This document shows positions 57,678 through 64,000 of a stretch of 64,000 nt of DNA, in pieces. The position numbers and the translations under genes are program-made. The stretch comes from Chthonomonadia bacterium. Lineage in GTDB: Bacteria; Armatimonadota; HRBIN16. The notes beneath the pieces were generated by a model. The model had not been told where the DNA came from. It did not search any database and saw only the letters and a list, made by a program, of their open reading frames with translations. How positions within the stretch are numbered: the first letter of the stretch is position 1; each line of letters starts with the position of its first letter. The stretch spans positions 1-64,000 of the forward strand of contig JABUFA010000003.1 of the NCBI GenBank assembly GCA_013314755.1, in the 5' to 3' direction.

Positions 57678-58900
57678 ACCTGTCCTCCTGTTTTGGCTTC
57701 GGGAAGGGTGATTCTCAGCCGCGCCTCAGCCGGGGCGGTATGGCGAGCCAGCGTAAAGAACACTGCCGAGCCCACCAGCGACAGCGCAAACAGTGAGCCG
57801 TACAGCGCGGGCAGTCCCCACACGTCGGCAACAGCCCCGGCAACGAATGGCATTGTCGCCGAGGCGAGGGAGGTGGTTGCCATCAAAAGCCCCTGTCCGC
57901 TGGCACGCAGGCGTGGCTCCACCCGGTCGGCAATGAACGCCATCGACACAGCGGTGATAATACTGAACGTCAATCCGTGCATGGTCTGGGTAAGCAGTAC
58001 GGGCACAGGCGCACGGAACAGGGTTAACAGCAGTAGCCGAATAGGAAGCGCGATAAAGGCAACCGCCAGCACGTAGGTGCGCCCAACGCGGTCGGAAAGT
58101 TTGCCCATCAGTATCATAAAAGGCATTTCGAAGAGCGCGCTGGTCATATAGGCGAGGCTGATAAAGGGTTTGGACGCCTCCATCCACTGCAGGTAGAGGC
58201 TCAGATTTGCCGTGGCGGTCATCAGTGCACCCACGAAACAGAAGTGTGCGACCACATAGAGGGCAATCTCGCGTCGGTGCAGAAGGTGAACCACCTCCTG
58301 CGGAGAGAGGCGTGCGGATTCCTCCGCCTGTTCCGGGTTTTCGGGGGCTAATAGAGCCGCCAGCGCGGACAGTGCCAGAAGAAGGGCGACGCTGGTGAAC
58401 ATTTTATCGGGAGCCAGCAGGGGCGAGTTCTGCCACAGCACCAGCGTCAGCAGCACCAGCAGGTAGCCGATGGTGCCGAACACGCGCAGCTGTCCGAAGG
58501 AGCCTGCTGTGCCCTGGTGGCGGAACAGGTCGACAACCAGTGCCATCATCACTGCCTGACTGGACATGACACAGCCGCCGATGACCGCGCCCAGCAGAAG
58601 AGCCGGCGCGAACGAATGGACGAACGGGAAGAGCAGATAGCCTCCCGCTCCTATCAACATACTGCCGACAATATATCGCCTGCGCTGACGCCGCTGGTCC
58701 GAACGCCAGCCAATCAGGATGCTTGTCACCGCGCCTGCCAGAGAAAACGCCGACAGCACAGCACCCACCTGCACATACGAGAAGCCTCGCTCGCGCAGGA
58801 ACACCGGAAAGAAGGGGTGCGTAAATGCTACCGCAGCAAACAGCAAAAAGTAATAACTGGCTATACTGAACTTTGCCCGAAACAACCTTGCCTCCTTCAA
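57674..58900 (-). CDS. MFS transporter
   Basis: 12 hydrophobic segments; GWRSDQRRQRR and GKLSDRVGRTY loops. Confidence 0.93.
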   Translation of the reverse strand: MKEARLFRAKFSIASYYFLLFAAVAFTHPFFPVFLRERGFSYVQVGAVLSAFSLAGAVTSILIGWRSDQRRQRRRYIVGSMLIGAGGYLLFPFVHSFAPALLLGAVIGGCVMSSQAVMMALVVDLFRHQGTAGSFGQLRVFGTIGYLLVLLTLVLWQNSPLLAPDKMFTSVALLLALSALAALLAPENPEQAEESARLSPQEVVHLLHRREIALYVVAHFCFVGALMTATANLSLYLQWMEASKPFISLAYMTSALFEMPFMILMGKLSDRVGRTYVLAVAFIALPIRLLLLTLFRAPVPVLLTQTMHGLTFSIITAVSMAFIADRVEPRLRASGQGLLMATTSLASATMPFVAGAVADVWGLPALYGSLFALSLVGSAVFFTLARHTAPAEARLRITLPEAKTGGQV

Positions 58901-59004
58901 TAAGTATTCGCTTCATAAGCATACCACTATTCAACCTCTTTGGGCAAATACCTGTCGCCTTGAGCGTACCGTGGACTGAAGAATCTGACAGTACAAGATG
59001 CCCC

Positions 59005-59033
59005 TACACAAAACCTTGTGAACCTCCTATAAT
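59005..59033 (+). promoter_or_regulatory. Putative promoter TACACA-N17-TATAAT
   Basis: Perfect -10, 4/6 -35, 17 bp spacer upstream of lipoprotein gene. Confidence 0.5.
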
Positions 59034-59096
59034 AGGATTGTAACCTGCATCGCCTTCCCCATAAGGAAAGCGTGTAACAATCAAGGAGGTGCAAAC

Positions 59097-61247
59097 ATGA
59101 AAGGTGTGCTCCGATTGCGCACAGGAGCTCTCGCCGGGTTCCTTGTGCTGTTCGCGATGACGTTGCTCGTTGGTTGTGGTGGAGGGGGTGGCGGTGGTGG
59201 CGTCGATACCTTTACCCTCAGCGGCGATGTGTACGTCCCCAGCGGAACCCGACAGGTCGGCGGCGATACCCCGCTGGCTGATGCAACAGTGAAAGCCTAC
59301 CTCTGGCCCGACCTCAATGAGCCGATTGCCCAGGGCACTACCGACGCCAACGGTCACTATCTGCTGGTGTTGCCTTCTTCTGCGGCAGGCAAGGACGTGG
59401 TGGTGATTGCCACCAAGCAGATTGGGGGCAAGACCGTGCGTGTGGCAACGGTCAGCGCTGACGTGCCGGCAGAGGGGCGTTCCGGCGTCAACCTGGATGC
59501 CATCACCACCTTTGCCCTCGAGGAGATGGCGCGCATCCGCGAGCAAGAGGGTCTCAGCGACCTGTCACCGGGTGGTGTCTCCACGGTGATAGCGCGCATC
59601 CGCGAACAGCTGGGCGGCTGGAATGACGACCTCTCGAGTGTCCTGCCCCCTCAAATCGGTGGAGGTTTGCAGGATAACAGCCTTCAGCAGACCGTGCAGA
59701 ATGTGGTGAACCAGCATAAAGGCGCGCTCAAAGGCTCCACTGGTAATCCTGATGTGGACACAGGGCGCAGGATGATGCAGACCATGCGCGATATGCTGGG
59801 AACCATCGCGGGGAACAGCAAGGATGAAGGAACAGCCGTTGACGCCGCGCTGAACATGACAGAGAGCGCGCTGGATGCACAGCTGGCAACGGCTGATGCT
59901 TTCGGAAAGCGGTTCGACGTGATGATGAACATGCTGGACCGGCTTGGCGAGCAGTTGCCGGGAGAGTATCGGCTCGTCCAAAACCAGTGGGGCGATTTCC
60001 AGCTCCAGCGTGTTGGCGACATCGCCGGTGGTAAGACGTGGAAAGTCACCTCGCAGGTAGAAGGCGAATCGAACGGCATGGTGCTCACCGTTACGGTGGA
60101 GAACCCCATAGAAAGGTTCTACTTCGACCCGGCTGCCGGCAAGTACACCATCAGTGTGACCAAATCCGGGGTGAACTACACTGCCACGCTGACGCCTGCT
60201 ATTAACCAGGCCAACCGTACCATAACGTTCACCGCTTCTATCAACCTGCAGGACAGCGCACTCAGCCGCGCGATAACCTTCAACGGCACGCTGGTTGCTA
60301 CTTTAGCACAGATGCCTTCTGAAGACGCGCCGCCCCAGATTACCAGTGCCACTTTCAACGGCACGCTTGACTCGCAGTTCGGCAGCGCGCAGGTGAGCAA
60401 TCTGCGGGTGGAGTTCGACCCCGACTCCTCTGCGGAAGACTCGCTGAAGCGCATTTCGCTGGACAGCCTACAGGCGCAAATCACTGCCCGCCCGTTCTCC
60501 ATCACTCTGCGAGGAGTCAATATCCCCTTCATGAAACTGAACGGCGGCGGTCAGGCTCCCACGCAGGTTAGCATTAACACCCTGCAGGTCACCGGGCGTG
60601 ACAGGAACGATAAGCAGATGAGCCTCACTATCTCTGAGGTGAACGCCACGTTTATCGAGTATCGCGACCCGGTCAACGGCGTGGGCAGTGGCGTTATCAA
60701 GACCCTGCAGGGCAAGCTGACCTTCGCTTCCGACAGGCTGTCGTTGAGCGGTGAGGTGAACGGCACGTGGAACAACCCGGTGCCCTTCGGGCAGATTTCC
60801 TCGGTTGGACATCGGCTATCTACCTTCCCGGACGGCACCATCCGCATCAAAGGCAACATGACGCCGGCAATTGGCAAGCCCGCGGCGGTGGACATTACTT
60901 TCACCTCGTCGCCAAGGGCAACAACGCCTAAAGCCACGGCAAGCGCCACCTTCTCGTACGGCAACGAGAGCATGACGGCGAGTTTCGAAGCGAGACTGGT
61001 AGAGGACAGCGAGGGAGTGCATCCTTCAACGGGCACATTGACCATGACTCACTCGCCGTCGGGGATGAAGGTGGAAATCACAGCCCGGTGGGACGAGCCT
61101 CCGACCGGTACCATCAAGAAAGCGGATGGCACCAAGATAGCCGACATCGGCGAAGCGCAGGCACTGGGCATCGCGGAACTGGGACGCACCGGCATTGTGA
61201 AGTACGTGGACGGCACGTTTGAGACGCTGGAGTCTCTCCTGCCGTAG
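59097..61247 (+). CDS. Secreted lipoprotein, hypothetical, with poly-Gly tether and carboxypeptidase-regulatory-like N-terminus
   Basis: Lipobox LLVGC followed by G9; FTLSGDVYVPSGTR... TTDANGHYLLVLP. Confidence 0.85.
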   Translation: MKGVLRLRTGALAGFLVLFAMTLLVGCGGGGGGGGVDTFTLSGDVYVPSGTRQVGGDTPLADATVKAYLWPDLNEPIAQGTTDANGHYLLVLPSSAAGKDVVVIATKQIGGKTVRVATVSADVPAEGRSGVNLDAITTFALEEMARIREQEGLSDLSPGGVSTVIARIREQLGGWNDDLSSVLPPQIGGGLQDNSLQQTVQNVVNQHKGALKGSTGNPDVDTGRRMMQTMRDMLGTIAGNSKDEGTAVDAALNMTESALDAQLATADAFGKRFDVMMNMLDRLGEQLPGEYRLVQNQWGDFQLQRVGDIAGGKTWKVTSQVEGESNGMVLTVTVENPIERFYFDPAAGKYTISVTKSGVNYTATLTPAINQANRTITFTASINLQDSALSRAITFNGTLVATLAQMPSEDAPPQITSATFNGTLDSQFGSAQVSNLRVEFDPDSSAEDSLKRISLDSLQAQITARPFSITLRGVNIPFMKLNGGGQAPTQVSINTLQVTGRDRNDKQMSLTISEVNATFIEYRDPVNGVGSGVIKTLQGKLTFASDRLSLSGEVNGTWNNPVPFGQISSVGHRLSTFPDGTIRIKGNMTPAIGKPAAVDITFTSSPRATTPKATASATFSYGNESMTASFEARLVEDSEGVHPSTGTLTMTHSPSGMKVEITARWDEPPTGTIKKADGTKIADIGEAQALGIAELGRTGIVKYVDGTFETLESLLP

Positions 61248-61298
61248 GTGCGCCACCAGCAGGTAAAAGGCAGAGTACGAGCGAACCAGAAAACCGTG

Positions 61299-62408
61299 AT
61301 GAAGCAACCTGTTCGCTGGCTTCGCACGGGCGGTTCGCTCGTGCTCCTTTTTCTGATAGCCCTTGCCGCCGCTGCCGAGCCGGTGGTGCTTCCGCCCGTC
61401 TGGACTGAGGCTCAGCTGGTTCAACATCTGACCGCTTCTCCTTTTGACGGGCGAGCACAGGTGGAGGGGAACCACTCTCTGAAGGCGCAGACGAACGTGA
61501 AGCCTCTCTTGCAGGACGAGGGCGGGTTCACCGGAGAGTACGGCTACTATCGCTTCTCCTCGCTGAGCGAACTGCGGATAAACCTCGCCCGCTGGCGGCT
61601 GAGCTACGCCTTCGGAATGGCAGACCGATTTGAAGGCGACGAAGGTGGAGCGCAGCTTTACCTGTACGGGGTGAACCTCGCTCAAATCCCTTCCGGCACG
61701 CTGAGCATCAGAGCGAAGCTCAACCGCTCGGCGGTCAATCGCTGGACCCTGGAACACCTTGTGTCCGTGCCGAGGGGATGGGTTTTGCTTGCGGGCAGCC
61801 TGTATCTGTCGCGGCGAGTCCAGCAGGGCACTCTGGCAGGTGCGTGGCAGGGCGGAGAGTTCGACGGGCAGATGGTGCTGGATTCCACGCGCGGGCTGGA
61901 TCCTGTTGAAACCCGAAGCGTGGGGTTGGGGGCACACCTGGCAGTTTCCCTGTCGCTTTCAGAGCGATGGCGGTTCGGCTTTTGGGGCGAAAACCTGCTG
62001 GGACACCTCTGGCAGCGCAAGGTGCGGCGAGTTACGGCTCATGTGCAGGCAAATACCATCGTGCCCGATGCGGACGGCTTCCTCCATGCAGCGCCTTTCC
62101 TGTCGGGGCGCGTGGACGACCTGTCGCGCGACCTCTCCCTCCAGAGGCAGGTTACCCTGGGGCTGGCATATCGCGGGCGCGGAGGTGCATGGCTCTTGTT
62201 CGCCTCGCATCGGGATGGCTGGGACTGGGCGCTGGGACACGCCCTGCGACACCGATGGCTTTTGTGCCATCTTCCCGATGGGCAGGTACAGGCTGGCTGG
62301 AAAGCAGGACAGTGGCAGGTGGTGTTGGGCTTATCGCACCTGAACCCTCTTCAGGCGAAACATGCCACGCTGGAGGTGCAGTGGGCGGTTCCACTGGGCG
62401 ATAAGTGA
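61299..62408 (+). CDS. Secreted hypothetical protein (possible outer-membrane beta-barrel)
   Basis: Signal peptide; alternating aromatic/basic strands. Confidence 0.65.
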   Translation: MKQPVRWLRTGGSLVLLFLIALAAAAEPVVLPPVWTEAQLVQHLTASPFDGRAQVEGNHSLKAQTNVKPLLQDEGGFTGEYGYYRFSSLSELRINLARWRLSYAFGMADRFEGDEGGAQLYLYGVNLAQIPSGTLSIRAKLNRSAVNRWTLEHLVSVPRGWVLLAGSLYLSRRVQQGTLAGAWQGGEFDGQMVLDSTRGLDPVETRSVGLGAHLAVSLSLSERWRFGFWGENLLGHLWQRKVRRVTAHVQANTIVPDADGFLHAAPFLSGRVDDLSRDLSLQRQVTLGLAYRGRGGAWLLFASHRDGWDWALGHALRHRWLLCHLPDGQVQAGWKAGQWQVVLGLSHLNPLQAKHATLEVQWAVPLGDK

Positions 62409-62414
62409 TACGGC

Positions 62415-62672
62415 GAGTTCTCTGGAGGACGAGGCTCACACGGAGGTGTTGTCCACCTGCGGGTGGGCAACCACAAGGGGTTGCCCCTACAGACGGCTCA
62501 CCCGGAGGTTCGCCCTCCAATTGGGCGGGCAGGTCATTGTCTGGAGGGCGAGGCTCCCGCCGAGCCGATGCGCATCTAACCCTCACGAGGGAAGGGGAGA
62601 TTCTCCTCTCCCCGCGTCGGGGAGAGGAGGGGAGAGGGGTTTCAACCCTGGAAGGCGAGTCTCCCGCCGATC
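62415..62672. repeat. Composite intergenic repeat, locus 3
   Basis: gggcaaccacaaggggttgcccctac, ggagggcgaggctcccgccgagcc, cctctccccgcgtcggggagagg. Confidence 0.85.
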
Positions 62673-62684
62673 TATCATCGCTCT

Positions 62685-62713
62685 TTGAGCGAAGCGTGCG
62701 TAACGTGTATAAT
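62685..62713 (+). promoter_or_regulatory. Promoter TTGAGC-N17-TATAAT upstream of mazG
   Basis: Perfect -10, good -35, 17 bp spacer. Confidence 0.65.
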
Positions 62714-62778
62714 GATAACACTTGAGCAGGAAACCCTCTACCTCGGAGAACGATTTGCACACAGGCAGGAAGCACAGG

Positions 62779-64000
62779 ATGATCACCGTTGTCGGTCTGG
62801 GAGCAGGTTCGTCGTCCGCACTGTCGGCGCAGGCGTGGGAAGCGTTGCGTTCGGGGAAGCCGGTGTGGCTCCGCACGGCGATTCACCCCACGGTGACAGC
62901 CCTTCAGCAGGCGGGCATCCCTTTTCAATCCTTTGATTCGCTCTACGAGCAGGCAGAAGATTTCGACTCGCTGTATGCCCGGATTGTCGAGCAGGTCCTC
63001 GCGATGGCGCAGGAAGGGGACATCATCTATGCAGTGCCCGGTCACCCCTTAGTGGGCGAAGAGACGGTGCGCCTTCTGCTGGAGCGGGCGAAAGAGCAGG
63101 GCATCGCCGTGCATATCGTGGGCAGTAGCAGTTTCCTGGAGCCGACGCTGGAGGCTCTGGGGCTGTGTATTACCGATGGCGTGCAGGTAATTGATGCCCT
63201 CAGTGCCTCGCGGTATCCGCCCGACCAGTACATGCATGTGCTCTACTACCAGGTGTATGACCGTCTCGTGGCGTCTGAACTGAAGCTTCTTCTCCTGCGC
63301 TACTATCCTGAAGGGCATACCGTGCATGTGGTGCGGGCGGCGGGCGTGCCCACCGAGCAGAGTGTGCAGGCTGTGCCCCTGTACCAGCTGGACCGCGTGC
63401 AGGTGGACCATCTGACCAGCGTGCACGTTCCCCCTCTGCCTGCGGACGACCGGCGTGACTTTGCCGGACTGGTGCATATTGTGGCACGCCTTCGTGGACC
63501 CGGAGGGTGTCCCTGGGACAGGGAGCAGACGCACGAAACCCTGCGCACCTACCTGCTGGAGGAGACCTACGAGGTGCTGGATGCTATCAACGCGCATGAC
63601 GACGTGAAACTCTGCGAGGAGCTGGGCGATGTGCTGTTGCAGGTGGTGCTTCATGCGCAGCTGGCGAGCGAGGAAGGGCGTTTCGACATTCAGGACGTGG
63701 TGTACGAGCAGTGTGAGAAACTGGTGCGCCGGCATCCGCATGTGTTTGGCGATGTACAGGTGAAGGACAGCGCGGAGGTTCTGCGCAACTGGGAGCGCAT
63801 CAAGGCGGAAGAGAACAATCACGCTCCGCGACAGTCGGTGATGGACGGGGTGATACCCTCGCTACCTGCCCTGATGTTTGCGCTGGAGGTATCCAAGCGG
63901 GCGGTGAAGGTTGGCTTCGAGTGGCCCGACCTGCAGGGCGTGTTGGACAAGTTCCGCGAAGAGCAGGAGGAGCTGGCGGAAGCCATTGCGCAGGGCGACC
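62779..64000 (+). CDS. mazG: Nucleoside triphosphate pyrophosphohydrolase MazG with N-terminal tetrapyrrole-methylase-like domain (truncated by window end)
   Basis: MITVVGLGAGSSSALSAQAWEAL...; GGCPWDREQTHETLRTYLLEETYEVLDAI; CEELGDVLLQVVLHAQLA; no stop before 64000. Confidence 0.96.
   Translation, partial: MITVVGLGAGSSSALSAQAWEALRSGKPVWLRTAIHPTVTALQQAGIPFQSFDSLYEQAEDFDSLYARIVEQVLAMAQEGDIIYAVPGHPLVGEETVRLLLERAKEQGIAVHIVGSSSFLEPTLEALGLCITDGVQVIDALSASRYPPDQYMHVLYYQVYDRLVASELKLLLLRYYPEGHTVHVVRAAGVPTEQSVQAVPLYQLDRVQVDHLTSVHVPPLPADDRRDFAGLVHIVARLRGPGGCPWDREQTHETLRTYLLEETYEVLDAINAHDDVKLCEELGDVLLQVVLHAQLASEEGRFDIQDVVYEQCEKLVRRHPHVFGDVQVKDSAEVLRNWERIKAEENNHAPRQSVMDGVIPSLPALMFALEVSKRAVKVGFEWPDLQGVLDKFREEQEELAEAIAQGD

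Overview
This is a GC-rich bacterial chromosomal window. Its gene content resembles Armatimonadota: paired DUF4091 proteins, a DUF1559/H-X9-DG type prepilin, MocA, heparinase and ceramidase genes, and SRP RNA. That placement is inference, because no marker search was run. The housekeeping core includes dnaX-ybaB-recR, a PilB/GspE ATPase, a large Bacillus-type SRP RNA, ABC transporters, galT, a HerA/NurA pair, a Ycf46-like AAA ATPase, and a mazG that runs off the right edge. Carbohydrate and cell-envelope genes are abundant. The most interesting accessory region is about 11.65-19.9 kb. It contains a secreted TPR gene whose signal peptide and body are in different frames across a G8 tract, a Sec-type Rhs protein with a Cys-rich C-terminal toxin-like domain, and a membrane putative immunity gene. 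It continues with an orphan Rhs tip carrying a different C-terminus, a translationally coupled putative immunity gene, a DUF433/DUF5615 toxin-antitoxin pair, and a third decayed Rhs tip. Other leads are an uncharacterised translation-coupled operon (35.5-38.6 kb), a structured leader upstream of the prepilin, a HerA-like ATPase with a non-canonical P-loop next to a NurA-like gene, and several families of intergenic hairpin repeats. All calls come from reading the sequence and the ORF track; no database searches were run.
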